Shown here piece by piece: positions 26,769 to 37,299 of a DNA stretch of 64,000 nucleotides. Under the pieces are notes generated by a model. It had not been told where the DNA came from, ran no database searches, and saw nothing but the letters and a program-made list of their open reading frames with translations. Every line of letters begins with the position of its first letter. Within the stretch, counting starts at the first letter, position 1. Both the position numbers and the translations under genes were made by a program. This DNA is from an uncultured bacterium (lineage in GTDB: Bacteria > Bacillota_I > Bacilli_A > RFN20 > CAG-826), in the NCBI GenBank assembly GCA_949291375.1, contig CASEVI010000002.1:166069-230068 (forward strand). Reading direction: 5' to 3'.

Positions 26769-28057
26769 CTAATTTAATAAATATTTACTATTTATCTTTC
26801 TTAACTTCTTTTTTTCTTTATTAATATTTATCTCATCAAAATATAATTTTATATTATTTTTTAAGATTATATATCCTTCAAAATGAGTATTTATAACCAT
26901 AAATACTTTTAATCTTTTAGGAATAAAAAGTGCATAGATTCCTAAAGTAATAATAGAAAGAAAAAACCATAAAATATACTTAATAAATAGATCTATAAAC
27001 CTTCCTTTAAACTTAAGTTTAAAGGAAGAATAATAAGTAGTATTTATTTTATATTCTTCTAATTTTAAATATTTTAATGAAGAAAGTAATCCTAAAGAAA
27101 TATATGAAATAAATGAATAAAAGATATTAATAATAAAATAATAAAAAGAGTTATAAGTAGTATAAGATTTATTATTAATAATTTTTATATTATCATCTAT
27201 AAAATAAGTATTGTTTATTGGATAAATCCTAAATTTATTATTGATAATAAAAGAAAAAAGAAAGAATGTTAAAATGTTTAAAAGATAATATAAAAAGTAA
27301 AGTGGATATAAATCTTTAATTTTACTCTAAAAATTAAAGATTTATTATCAATAGTTGTATGATTAACTATATATCTTTCTTTAATAATAAAAAATATTGG
27401 ATAAAATAAAAATAGCGTTACTAAATTAAAAATAATACTAAATATATTAAAAATAATGATAAATACATAAGATCCATTAAATGAAGATTTAATATTTTTA
27501 TTTAAATATTTTTCATTATATTCTTCTTTTCTTTTATCAATTATTTTTTCTATATATTTAATTTCTTCATTTCTTTTTTTAATTAATAATAAATAATTAT
27601 CATTTATTAAATCTAATTCTTTTTTTATTAAGTTTAATTTATTTATATTTTTCTTTTTTATTTCTATTATCTTATTTATTTTATTTAAAAATTCATAAAG
27701 TTCACTTTTAAAATAAATAAAGTGAACTTTATATATTACTTTATATAAATAAAATTTAATTTTTAAATTAAATAAATAAATTAAAATAAAAATGAAAAAT
27801 ATAAATAAAGAAATAAAAAGAAGAATATAAAATATATTAAATATTGTTTCATTATTAATAATAAATCCATTAGAAGGATCATTACTATCTTTAATAACTA
27901 CTTCATTGATAATATTAAAATGAGTTAAAAGTAAAATAGTTAAAGAAATAATAAAAAGAAGAAAAGATGCAATTAAAAATATGATTATATATAAGTCATA
28001 TTTTAATAATTTAGCCTTTAAATTATCTAATTTTAATTTAACCACTTCTTTTTTCAT
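26769..28057 (-). pseudogene. DUF898-like membrane protein, frameshifted
   Basis: An intact frame of 259 codons from 28057 stops at 27278, but the adjacent frame continues the protein to a TAG at 26769. Inserting one base in the T3 run at about 27315-27317 restores a product of about 429 residues: TTIDNKSLIFRVKLK joins to DLYPLYFLYYLLNILTF. The C-terminal half contains SSFKLKFKGRFIDLF and LSIITLGIYALFIPKRLK, like DUF898 (YjgN-type) proteins. The N-terminal half has two membrane spans and a Lys/Glu coiled coil. Either a recent mutation or an assembly error. Confidence 0.7.
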
Positions 28058-28161
28058 TTATATTTAAAATTTTAGTATAAAAGCGACAAATAATTAATTA
28101 AATTAAGTATTTATATCGATAATAAAATGATTTTCTTTAAGTTTTGTATTATATTTTAGAT

Positions 28162-31008
28162 ATGGATCAAAAAATAAATCCCGAATATGATAGTTTAACT
28201 AAAGAAATTTATAAATCGATTGGTGATTATAAATTTATTTATAATGATAAAAACAAGGGAAAAGAAGTTTTAAGTTCAATCACAATGAATCTATCAAAAT
28301 GTGATGAATTTTTATTTTCGGTCGCTTTTATTACTGATGATGGTATTGCTAAATTAAAGTTAATCTTAAAAGAAATCGCATCTAAAGGTATAAAAGGAAG
28401 AATTATTACAACAAATTACTTAAATTTTACAAACCCTAAAGCTTTAGAAGAGTTAGAAAAAATGAATAACATCGAAGTAAAAATGTATTATGTACCTTCA
28501 GGGAAGGGAAACGCAGGTCTTCATACAAAAGGATATATTTTTAAAAAAGGGGAGAAATACGATATTATTATTGGCTCTTCAAATATTACTCAAAAAGCTT
28601 TAACTTTAAATAAAGAATGGAATCAGCTTGTTTCTTCAACAAAAGATTCTTTAGTTGTAAAAGAAATTTTAGAAGAATTTGAAGAAATGCGGGAAAATTC
28701 TAAGCCAATAAAAGAAATTATTGAACAATACAAAATTGATTATAAAAATAGTTTAACTTTAAGAAAAAAAGAAAACGAATTTATAATAAGCGAGAAACCA
28801 AAACCAAATTCAATGCAAATAATGCATATAAATAATCTAAATAAATTAATTTCTGAAGGAAAAACTAGAGCTCTTTTAATTTCAGCTACCGGAACAGGAA
28901 AAACTTTTGCATCAGCTTTTGGAATAAAATATTTAAATAAATCATTAATAAATGTTAAAAAACTTTTATATGTGACGCATCGTGAAAACATTTTAATTTC
29001 TGCATTGAATACCTTTAATTATGTATTTGAAGGCAAGATAAAATGCGCACTTTTTACAGGAAACAATAAAGATATTGCAAATGCAGATTTTATTTTTGCA
29101 ACTACTGCTTTTATTCAAAAAGAAGAAATTTATAAAAAATTCCCACCAAATTATTTTGATTTTATAATTGTCGACGAAGCTCATCGAATTGGTGAAAACA
29201 AATACCAAGGATTATTATCTTATTTCAAAACAAAATTCTTACTTGGTATGACTGCAACGCCAGATCGTACTGATGGATATAATCTTTACGAATTTTTTGA
29301 TTACAATAAAACTTATGAAATTCGATTAAGAGATGCTTTGGAGGCAAATATGCTCGCACCTTTTAATTATTTTGGAATCACTGATATCATGATTAATGAT
29401 AAACCACTCGATACATTGGATATTAACGTTTTAACATGTGATGAAAGAGTTAAACATATTGTTGAAGAATCTAATTATTATGGTGCTTCAGGAAATCGTA
29501 TAAAGTGTTTAATGTTTGTGAATTCAATCGAAGTCGGTGAAATTATAGCAAAAAAACTAAATAAATTAGGTTATAAATCTAAATTTTTGGATGGTAGAGA
29601 CTCTCCTGAAGCAAGAGAAAAAGCTATGAGCGAACTTGCAGAAGACGACATTATTAACAAACCATATTTAACCTATTTAATTACAGTAAATATTTTTAAT
29701 GAAGGTATCGATATCCCGCCAGTTAATCAAGTTATTTTGCTAAGACCAACTGAATCTTCTATTATTTTTATTCAACAAATTGGTAGAGGTTTGCGTATTT
29801 ATCCTGATAAAGATTATGTTAATATTCTCGATTTTATCGGCAATTATGAAAATAACTATTTAATTGCTTCGGCTTTTAATAACGGGAAAGAAAATAAAGA
29901 TGGTGATGCAAAAGCTGTTAACAGTATTCTTCCTGGTGTTTCGACAATTCAGTTTGATGAAATTTCACGTTCTTTAATTTATAAATCTATCGACAAAGCT
30001 TTAATTAATTCGAAAAGATATATTTATGAAAAATATAGAAATTTCAAAAATAGTCTTGGACATATACCAACCTTATCTGAAATAGAAAATGATTCTTCGA
30101 TAGATACAGATGTTTTTTCAGATTCGACGATTTACTCTTCTTACTATAAATTTTTAGTAGATAAAAAAGAAATTAATAATATTTTTGATGAAAACGAAAC
30201 AAAAATTATTAATTATTTATCAATTTATCTTGGAAGAGCGAGAAGGCATATAGAAGCCAATATATTAAAAACACTTATTGAAAAGGATTTTTATGATACA
30301 GAAGTTTTAAGCAAAAATAAAATAAATTCAGTTATTTCTATTTTGGATAAAGGTTTTGCTATTAAAAACGAATCCGCAAATCTTATTTACTTTAATAATA
30401 AAAAATTTTATAAAACAGATTTCTTTTGCAATTTATTAAAGAATGAAAATTTTAAAAAATACTTGATGATGTTTTTAGATTTTGTAATTCTTAAAAACAA
30501 AACAACTTTTGAAGGTAAAGATGATTTTGTTCTTTATCAAAGGTATACAAGAAGAGATGTTTGTCAGCTCATCAACCACACAAAAAATGAAGAGGGAACC
30601 ATTTTTGGTTATAAATTATTTAAAAATTTAAAAGTTCTTCCACTATTTATTTCTTATCATAAAGATCCAACGAATACATCGGCAATTGACTATGAAGATC
30701 AATTTATGGACGAAGAAAAATTAATTTGGTTCTCTAAAAAACCAAGAAATTTAAATTCGAGTGAAATTATTGATATATTAAATTTAAATAAAGACTCAGA
30801 AGGTCGATTTGAAGTATTTATTCAAAAAACTAGTCCAACTTTAAGCCTTGAAGATGAAAAATCATTCACGTATTTTGGAAGAGCTAAAATAATAAATAAA
30901 ACGCAAGCAAAAACAAAAAACGGAAAAGAGGTTGTTAAATTCCTTTTGAAATTAGAAAATCCTGTAAAAGAGGATATTTATTCTTATTTTACTACTCCTG
31001 TTGATTAG
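28162..31008 (+). CDS. PLD-DEAD/DEAH helicase with DUF3427 C-terminal domain
   Basis: About 948 residues from the first ATG (28162); an upstream TTG at 28144 is possible and no clear ribosome binding site is present. Order: phospholipase-D-like nuclease domain (HTKGYIF and IGSSNIT, about 120-160), superfamily 2 helicase with SATGTGKT, DEAH box VDEAHRIG, GMTATPDRTDGY and helicase C motif QQIGRGLRIYPDK, then a DUF3427-type C-terminus. Such proteins occur in defence and mobile regions and act on nucleic acid. The gene converges on and overlaps a NUDIX gene by 17 bases. Confidence 0.92.
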   Translation: MDQKINPEYDSLTKEIYKSIGDYKFIYNDKNKGKEVLSSITMNLSKCDEFLFSVAFITDDGIAKLKLILKEIASKGIKGRIITTNYLNFTNPKALEELEKMNNIEVKMYYVPSGKGNAGLHTKGYIFKKGEKYDIIIGSSNITQKALTLNKEWNQLVSSTKDSLVVKEILEEFEEMRENSKPIKEIIEQYKIDYKNSLTLRKKENEFIISEKPKPNSMQIMHINNLNKLISEGKTRALLISATGTGKTFASAFGIKYLNKSLINVKKLLYVTHRENILISALNTFNYVFEGKIKCALFTGNNKDIANADFIFATTAFIQKEEIYKKFPPNYFDFIIVDEAHRIGENKYQGLLSYFKTKFLLGMTATPDRTDGYNLYEFFDYNKTYEIRLRDALEANMLAPFNYFGITDIMINDKPLDTLDINVLTCDERVKHIVEESNYYGASGNRIKCLMFVNSIEVGEIIAKKLNKLGYKSKFLDGRDSPEAREKAMSELAEDDIINKPYLTYLITVNIFNEGIDIPPVNQVILLRPTESSIIFIQQIGRGLRIYPDKDYVNILDFIGNYENNYLIASAFNNGKENKDGDAKAVNSILPGVSTIQFDEISRSLIYKSIDKALINSKRYIYEKYRNFKNSLGHIPTLSEIENDSSIDTDVFSDSTIYSSYYKFLVDKKEINNIFDENETKIINYLSIYLGRARRHIEANILKTLIEKDFYDTEVLSKNKINSVISILDKGFAIKNESANLIYFNNKKFYKTDFFCNLLKNENFKKYLMMFLDFVILKNKTTFEGKDDFVLYQRYTRRDVCQLINHTKNEEGTIFGYKLFKNLKVLPLFISYHKDPTNTSAIDYEDQFMDEEKLIWFSKKPRNLNSSEIIDILNLNKDSEGRFEVFIQKTSPTLSLEDEKSFTYFGRAKIINKTQAKTKNGKEVVKFLLKLENPVKEDIYSYFTTPVD

Positions 31009-31396
31009 AAAAATATTTATAAATTAATGGTATAACTTTAACATCGGCTGGTAAAAAATCTACTTTTTCTAAATCTTCCACCTTTACAAATTTTTTATCC
31101 TCGTGTTCATTTAAATTAAAGTTATTCGAAATAAATTTTGCTAAAAAGCAATGCATAATTAAATGAAAATTAGGGTAATCGTGTTCCACTGTTCCTAAAA
31201 AATAAAATGGATCGATATCCGCAGACATTTCTTCTTTTATTTCTCTTTTTATGCATTCTTCTTTGGTTTCGTTTTTTTCAATTTTACCTCCAGGAAATTC
31301 CCACCAATCTTTGAATTCCCCATATCCTCTTTCAACTACGAGTATTTCTTTTTTATTATTTATAATAATTGCAGCACAAACTTCAATGTTTTTCAT
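30992..31396 (-). CDS. NUDIX hydrolase, MutT-like (deoxy)nucleoside triphosphatase
   Basis: 134 residues. The Nudix box is complete: GGKIEKNETKEECIKREIKE followed by EM. The preceding WWEFPGGK is typical of 8-oxo-dGTP or dCTP pyrophosphohydrolases of the MutT group. The 3' end overlaps the convergent helicase gene by 17 bases, so both coding ends constrain each other. NUDIX domains are often found beside or fused to DUF3427 helicases, which supports a functional pair. Confidence 0.93.
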   Translation of the reverse strand: MKNIEVCAAIIINNKKEILVVERGYGEFKDWWEFPGGKIEKNETKEECIKREIKEEMSADIDPFYFLGTVEHDYPNFHLIMHCFLAKFISNNFNLNEHEDKKFVKVEDLEKVDFLPADVKVIPLIYKYFSNQQE

Positions 31397-31403
31397 AATT
31401 TAA

Positions 31404-31955
31404 TTAATACACCCCTTCAATATCAATATTAAAATTTCTTTTATCAAATGTTTCAAAAACATCATTAAATAATTCCTGTTCTTCTTTTGTTAACATTTCA
31501 AAAGGAAATATTATTTTAAAGTTAAATTTAAAAATTTCATTCATTTTTAAATTTAACGTTTTAAACATTAATATTTCCTCTTCTTTTATAATTAACATTC
31601 TTTCATTTAAAATATGTCCTGCATAAACTAAAAACTGTAATAACATATCTTTAAATTTTTGAATATTAGATAAATAAAACATTAAATCATGTCTATTTAT
31701 ACTTGTTAAAATAGTTAAATGATTATTATCTTCTTCATCTTTACTTTTTAACATCGCTTTTACTTTAAATGAATCATTTATATCTTTATTAATTAATTTG
31801 TTATAAGTTTTTAATGAAGAAGTTTCTTCTTTATTAAAAACTTTAACAAATAAATATGTATAAACTAGTTTAGTAGTGAATGGAAGGTCAATAAAAAGAA
31901 ATGGAAGTGTATTATTATTAATAAGACTATATAATGTTCCTTTTAATTCATTCAT
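31404..31955 (-). CDS. Hypothetical cytoplasmic protein
   Basis: 183 residues without signal peptide or membrane span. Hydrophobic beta-like segments (LPFLFIDLPFTTKLVYTYLF) alternate with charged ones; no motif I recognise. No clear ribosome binding site precedes the ATG at 31955. It ends eight bases upstream of the NUDIX gene start, so they are probably co-transcribed. Could be related to nucleotide or DNA damage metabolism by context only. Confidence 0.65.
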   Translation of the reverse strand: MNELKGTLYSLINNNTLPFLFIDLPFTTKLVYTYLFVKVFNKEETSSLKTYNKLINKDINDSFKVKAMLKSKDEEDNNHLTILTSINRHDLMFYLSNIQKFKDMLLQFLVYAGHILNERMLIIKEEEILMFKTLNLKMNEIFKFNFKIIFPFEMLTKEEQELFNDVFETFDKRNFNIDIEGVY

Positions 31956-32068
31956 ATATTTACTTTAATAGTTAAATAAAATGTTTTTTATTTAACTAAT
32001 TATATAATAGAAATTTATAATATAAATATAAAAAAATATTTATTTTGTTAAAATATATATAGAAATAT

Positions 32069-33049
32069 ATGAATATAAATCTTAATATTAAACCTATAAC
32101 TTCTTTATTATTTAAAACATTGTCGTTATTAGAAATATCTAATACTTCATTTTTATATTATTTTCTTTCATATATTTATCTATTTATGATTGGAAGTATG
32201 ATCGGTTATATTTTAGAAGTATTATTTAGAAGATTTGTTTCAATGAAAAGATGGATTAATCCTGGATTTTTAAAAGGACCTTATTTACCTTTATATGGTT
32301 TTGGAACATGTATATTATATTTTTTAAGTGATTTAGGAATTAGATATGTTTCTTCTTTATCTTCTCTTCCTTCTTATTATTCATTTTTTATTAATTTAAG
32401 TAATATAGAAATTAAGGGAACACTTAATTTCTATATTACTAGTTTAATAATTATTTTAATTATTGGAATCTCAATGACTTTAATAGAATTAATTGCTGGA
32501 ATTATCTTTATTAAAGGATTACATATTAAATTATGGGATTATTCATCTCTAAAAGGTAATTATAAAGGAATAATCGCTCCATTATTTTCATTTATTTGGA
32601 TGATGATAGGTGCTTTATACTTTTTCTTTTTACATCCGCTTATTTATGAAATGATTAATATATTTAATAATCATTTATTAGGTTTAACCTTTATTTTAGG
32701 TTTATTTAGTGCAACATTTTTACTTGATTTTTATAATTCGATGAAATTATCTATTTCGCTTAACAAAGAAGCAAAAGCAAAAAATATTCTTATTGATTTT
32801 GAAAAATTAAAGCTAAATGCTAAAAAATATAAACTAAAAGTTAAACGAATTGAAGAAATTAAAAAGATTTTAGATGAAGCTAGTCAACCTTTAAAAGAAA
32901 AAATAACTAAATTTCATAATGAAGCAAGAAGACATTTATATATAAATAATGAAATTCCTGCTAAAAGCGCTAAAGAAATTGATGAAACTCCAAGAATGAA
33001 AAAAGAAAGATTAGAAAAAGAAAATAAGAATGAAAATATAGATTCTTAA
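32069..33049 (+). CDS. Putative ABC transporter permease (ABC_trans_CmpB type)
   Basis: 326 residues. The family core is clear: YIYLFMIGSMIGYILEVLFR, then WINPGFLKGPYLPLYGFGT, in the first two membrane helices of about six. The C-terminal 100 residues are a soluble Lys/Glu coiled coil. The family is common in Firmicutes and despite its name often occurs without an ATPase; the function is not settled. Transcribed alone. Confidence 0.85.
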   Translation: MNINLNIKPITSLLFKTLSLLEISNTSFLYYFLSYIYLFMIGSMIGYILEVLFRRFVSMKRWINPGFLKGPYLPLYGFGTCILYFLSDLGIRYVSSLSSLPSYYSFFINLSNIEIKGTLNFYITSLIIILIIGISMTLIELIAGIIFIKGLHIKLWDYSSLKGNYKGIIAPLFSFIWMMIGALYFFFLHPLIYEMINIFNNHLLGLTFILGLFSATFLLDFYNSMKLSISLNKEAKAKNILIDFEKLKLNAKKYKLKVKRIEEIKKILDEASQPLKEKITKFHNEARRHLYINNEIPAKSAKEIDETPRMKKERLEKENKNENIDS

Positions 33050-33149
33050 TAAAATTCTTATTTAATTTTTTTAAAAATGGTCGCATTTTATGAGCGATTA
33101 TTTCATGTTTTCTCATATTTTAAGAGGCATCTATAATTACAAAAAAATT

Positions 33150-33534
33150 TAAATGTTGATGAGAATTTAGCTCTTGCTCTTGCTAAACTAACTAATGGCT
33201 ATACTTATGTATATCAAGTTTTAGGTTATTTATTCTATGATAAGAAAAAAAGATTGATGATAAATTAATAAATGATTTTGATCAGTATTTAAAAGAATAT
33301 ATTTATGATAAAGCGTTTAGTAAATTATCAAAAAAGAACAAAAAATAGTTTTAGCGTTTAATAGTAATTATTATATAAAACTATATCTCTTATAAGTGAA
33401 AAATTAAATATAAATACTAAAAAATTAAGTGTTTACCGAGATAGGTTAATAAAAAGGGTGCAATTATTCCAATTTCTTATGGAATTCTATCTTTTACTCT
33501 ACCTCGTTTTAAAGAATATTTATCATATAAGTAA
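33150..33534 (+). pseudogene. C-terminal remnant of an AAA ATPase, several frameshifts
   Basis: Fragments in all three forward frames join into one protein tail: ENLALALAKLTNGYTYVYQV, then DKLINDFDQYLKEYIYDKAF, then EQKIVLAFNSN, SEKLNINTKKLSVYRDRLIK and GAIIPISYGILSFTLPRF. This is the winged-helix end of a P-loop ATP-binding protein. At least three single-base shifts (near 33250, 33342 and 33460) and loss of the N-terminal part mark it as dead. Confidence 0.7.
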
Positions 33535-33565
33535 AAAATCTTCTCTATTTGTAGAGAAGATTTTT
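33534..33565. terminator. Bidirectional terminator
   Basis: AAAAATCTTCTCTA-tttg-TAGAGAAGATTTTT, a 14-bp stem. It separates the decayed ATPase (plus strand) from the B-repeat lipoprotein gene, whose stop is at 33591. Confidence 0.88.
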
Positions 33566-33590
33566 ACTATATTAAACAATCATTTATTAA

Positions 33591-34877
33591 TTAATAAATA
33601 TAAGGTAATGAATTAGTTTCAAAATATGTTGCTGCATTCATTGATAACATGGATAGAGCATAACTAAGTTCATTATCTGAATTAACAATATATTTAGATA
33701 ATGTTTCATTATTTTCAACTCCGTCATGATCTAAATTTTTTGGTGCAGTTAACATTGGTGGTTCTCCATAACTAGAAACATTAAATCTAGTATTTATATC
33801 ACCCAATTCATCAGATATATGATAAATAAAATTACCAACTACTCCCCCACTTTCTTTTAATTCATTATAATCAAAAGTAATAGTTAATGAAATTGAAGGA
33901 ATAACACGATGATTATCAATTAATAGATAAGAGAATGCTTCTTTTTCTACTCTTAAAGAGAAATCACGATTAGTTTTTGAATAACCTAAATAATAATTAT
34001 TTGATAATAAAACATAATTATAACTATCTTTGTCATAATTTGGGTTATAGTGCGAAAGAATATATTCTCTTACTGTTGTTCGATCACTAGGAAGTTCATT
34101 ACTTTCATATTGAGCAATAAAATTAGTGTCCGCTAAAATTTGGGTAGTAGCTTCACTTTTATCCCATCCCTTAAAAGTATAAACGGTTTTTGTTTCTCCA
34201 TTAGAAGAGATTTCATCAGCTTTTGTTGGTGTTGGTCCTTCATATTTAGCATAACTTCCAGCATCAACTTCTGTTTCATAAAGAATAGTTGTTTCATCTT
34301 CATCGTAATATCTAACAACATATTTAATAGTTGATGGTTTAAAATCAGGTTTTAATGTTAAATTTGAGATAACATTATCTAAAGATGAACCATTAACACC
34401 TTCATTATCTTCAATAATCCATCCTCCAGTCCATTCCCAAGAAGTTGTTTCATCAGGTAATCTTGAAGGAATTGGATGTAAAGATGAATTATAAGTAACA
34501 CTACCTTCCGCTTCAACACTAGTTTCCCATAAAAGTGAGTTATCATCATTTAAAAATTTAACTGTATAAGTTCTTCTTGTTTCATTAAAAATAGGCCTAA
34601 AAGTTAAATCGCTAGTAATATTATCAAGCGAATTATCCCATCCACTAAAAGTATATGAATGAGTTGAAGTTTCTTCTTTTGTTGGTGTTTCTCCATTATA
34701 TGTATAATTTTGATGTTCAAAAACAGTATCTTTTAAAAGAACACTTCCATCATTATTTAAAAAAGTAAGATTATATTTTTTAACTAAAGCATTTAAAAAT
34801 GGATAAGAAGCTTCACTACAACTAGTTAAAGTTAAAATAGTTCCAAGTGTTAAAGCAATTAAACTAATTTTTTTCAT
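33591..34877 (-). CDS. B-repeat (InlB/Flg_new-like) lipoprotein, cassette 1
   Basis: 428 residues. Signal peptide with lipobox LTLTSC anchors it outside. Three to four repeats of about 65 residues follow, built on YTVKFLNDD...LLWET and YTFKGWD, the Listeria-Bacteroides B-repeat pattern of surface proteins. The C-terminal 150 residues are unlike the repeats (SDRTTVREYILSHYN). It lies 26 bases downstream of a 4-TM SHOCT protein gene. The same pair recurs at 37300-39555. Likely surface adhesion or binding; partner of the membrane protein by context. Confidence 0.88.
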   Translation of the reverse strand: MKKISLIALTLGTILTLTSCSEASYPFLNALVKKYNLTFLNNDGSVLLKDTVFEHQNYTYNGETPTKEETSTHSYTFSGWDNSLDNITSDLTFRPIFNETRRTYTVKFLNDDNSLLWETSVEAEGSVTYNSSLHPIPSRLPDETTSWEWTGGWIIEDNEGVNGSSLDNVISNLTLKPDFKPSTIKYVVRYYDEDETTILYETEVDAGSYAKYEGPTPTKADEISSNGETKTVYTFKGWDKSEATTQILADTNFIAQYESNELPSDRTTVREYILSHYNPNYDKDSYNYVLLSNNYYLGYSKTNRDFSLRVEKEAFSYLLIDNHRVIPSISLTITFDYNELKESGGVVGNFIYHISDELGDINTRFNVSSYGEPPMLTAPKNLDHDGVENNETLSKYIVNSDNELSYALSMLSMNAATYFETNSLPYIY

Positions 34878-34903
34878 TTTTCTTTTTCCTCCTTTTATTC
34901 TAA

Positions 34904-35944
34904 TTATTTAGAAAATGTTGATGAAGAAGAAAAATGTTCTTCAATCATTGCTTCTTTATATTTTTTATATTCAGCTTCACTGATTTTATTTTCTTCTCTT
35001 AACTTATTCAAATTTGCTAGCTTTTCTTCTAAAGTCTTTTTCTTTGTTTCAACTTTAGGTGTTTCAATATTTTCACTTTTATTTTCATCTAAAAGAGATT
35101 CATTAAGTGAAGAATCTTTAATTTCTTCACTAGTTTTATTAACTTCAATATTTTCTTCCTCATTTAATAATGAAGAAGAATTATTATCATCGATAATATT
35201 TACTCCTTGAGTAGTTATATTATTAGTTTCATTATTTTCATTATTTAAAGATTCATCATTATCAATAATTTTTTCTTTTTTATGGAAGAATAATCTTTTT
35301 ACTTCTTTTTCTCCTTCTAGTAAATATGGATCTTTAGTTAAATCAACATTACCTTTAAATGTTGGATAAGGAGAAGAATTTTTAATTTCGTTACGATAAT
35401 CAAAAAATGAAATTAAAGCTAAAACTAAAGCTAAAATTCCTAAAACAAAAGAACAAATAGCAGTGATTATCGCTCCAAATCCAATTCCTTCACTCACTAC
35501 TCCTCCAATTAATATCCCGCCTTGATTAAAACCAATTTCGCCATCTAAAGTAATATTCATTATTTTATTAGAAAAAGATGATAAAAAACCAATTGTTAAA
35601 GCTAAAATAGAGAATATTAAATTAGTCGATATAAATAAAACTGAGTTTTTTCTTTTTATAAATATGGAAACAAGAGAAAAAACAAAGGCAATTATAAGTA
35701 AAATTAAAATAACCATTGCAATAGGTTGACGAATTACTCTTATAACAGAATTAAAAAATGAATCAGTTCCGATAGCATCAAAACCAAAAGCAAATGCTAA
35801 ACCAGTAATTGAAATTGATCCTTGAAGCAAATAAGAACCATAGACTTGAGAAATATAACAAGTAAAAAACGGAAAAACTAATCCTCCTAACGCTAATAAA
35901 CTAGCAAGAATCATTAAACTATTAAAAACATATTTTTTAGCCAT
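34904..35944 (-). CDS. Four-TM protein with C-terminal SHOCT domain, cassette 1
   Basis: 346 residues. Four hydrophobic segments (about 8-30, 76-98, 104-125 and 155-180) form an N-terminal membrane domain with an extracellular loop between 1 and 2. A long acidic, Asn-rich cytoplasmic linker follows. The end is a SHOCT-like hairpin: LEEKLANLNKLREENKISEA and EYKKYKEAMI. It is the first gene of a two-gene unit with the B-repeat lipoprotein. A paralogue of the same length class and order stands at 38662. Confidence 0.85.
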   Translation of the reverse strand: MAKKYVFNSLMILASLLALGGLVFPFFTCYISQVYGSYLLQGSISITGLAFAFGFDAIGTDSFFNSVIRVIRQPIAMVILILLIIAFVFSLVSIFIKRKNSVLFISTNLIFSILALTIGFLSSFSNKIMNITLDGEIGFNQGGILIGGVVSEGIGFGAIITAICSFVLGILALVLALISFFDYRNEIKNSSPYPTFKGNVDLTKDPYLLEGEKEVKRLFFHKKEKIIDNDESLNNENNETNNITTQGVNIIDDNNSSSLLNEEENIEVNKTSEEIKDSSLNESLLDENKSENIETPKVETKKKTLEEKLANLNKLREENKISEAEYKKYKEAMIEEHFSSSSTFSK

Positions 35945-36159
35945 ATCTATCTAATATCCCTTTCTTTAAATAAAAATAAAATACTCTTATATATTTAATT
36001 AATTTTAATAATTATTAAAATTAAGAATTTATATAATCTTTACTCTTATTATTTTATATCAAAAGCATAATAGAATTAACCTAAAAATTATGGAAATGAT
36101 GAAAAAATATTCTTGAATAAATTATAAATTATGTATATTGAACGTAAAAATATCTAAAT

Positions 36160-37246
36160 AAGTTAATTTAAAAAATTAATGATAATCGAATAAAGATTAT
36201 AACTGGCTTAAGAAGATCGGATAAATCTGTTCTTTTAAATGAACTTTTTATAACTATTTAATTAAAAATGGTATTTTTCAAGATCATATTATTCGTATTG
36301 AACTTGACGATTATAAAAATAAAGAATTTTTATATCCTAATAAATTATATAAATTTGTTAAAGAAACGATTTAAGATGATTCAACTTACTTTTTATTACT
36401 TGATGAAATACAACTTGTTGATGATTTTATTCATTTATTATTAGTTTTTATCTTATTAAAAACTTAAATGTTTATGTAACTCTTTCAAATGTCAAATTTC
36501 TTTCTAAAGATATTATTAGTGAATTTAATGATTATGGAGTTGAAATAAAAATATATCTTTTAAGTTTTAAAGAATATTATGATTTAATAAATAAAAATAT
36601 TAATGAAACTTATCAAAATTATATTAAATTTAGTAGATTACCTAAATTAATAGAATTTAATGATGAAAATGATAAAGAAGAATACCTTTATAGTGCTTTA
36701 AAAGAAACTTATTTAAAAGATATTTATGCTAGATATAAAATAAAAGATAAAGATGAGTTTAATGAATTAACTTCATTTTTAGCTTCTTCTATCGGATGTA
36801 AATTTTCACCTTTAAAACTTTCTAATTCTTTTAATTCTTTAAAAAAAGAAAAAATTACTACTTATACTTTAAATAAATATCTTTCATATATAATGGATTC
36901 TTTTTTAATCGACGAGATTAAAAAAGATAACTTAAAAGGTAAAAATTTAATTAACCCTCCTAAAAAATATTTTTTTAATGATTTAGAGGAAACTCATTTA
37001 ATGGAAAATTTAATTTATAATGAACTCATTAAAAGAGGCTATAAAGTTAGTTTAGGAGGTTTAATTTATAATGGTAAAAACGAATATAATATTAGTTATC
37101 GTAAAGAATTAGAAATAGATTTCATCGCTAAAAAGAATAATAAAACTTATTATATTCAAAACGCTTATCAAATATATAATGAGGATAAAAAATATCAAGA
37201 AATAAGACCTTTTACTTTATTAAATGAAGATAGTTTAGATTTATAA
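36160..37246 (+). pseudogene. Decayed DUF4143 AAA ATPase
   Basis: The protein can be followed through several frame breaks: DNRIKIITGLRRSDKSVLLN (Walker A with the Gly before Lys changed to Asp), FQDHIIRIELDDYKNKEFLY, FLLLDEIQLVDDFI, then a long intact stretch to the stop at 37246 with the DUF4143 end ETHLMENLIYNELIKRGYKV, ELEIDFIAKK and YYIQNAY. Loss of the P-loop glycine plus frame breaks (near 36250, 36375 and 36445) show it is not functional. Confidence 0.78.
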
Positions 37247-37261
37247 AAGTAAGCAATATTT

Positions 37262-37292
37262 AAAAAATCTCATAAAATTTATGAGATTTTTT
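37262..37292. terminator. Bidirectional terminator
   Basis: AAAAAATCTCAT-aaaattt-ATGAGATTTTTT between the dead ATPase (stop 37246) and the convergent lipoprotein gene (stop 37300). Confidence 0.88.
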
Positions 37293-37299
37293 ACTTTTT

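Noticed and set aside
28740-29208. Minus-strand frames opposite the helicase
   Set aside because: Antisense to conserved helicase motifs; no start signals.
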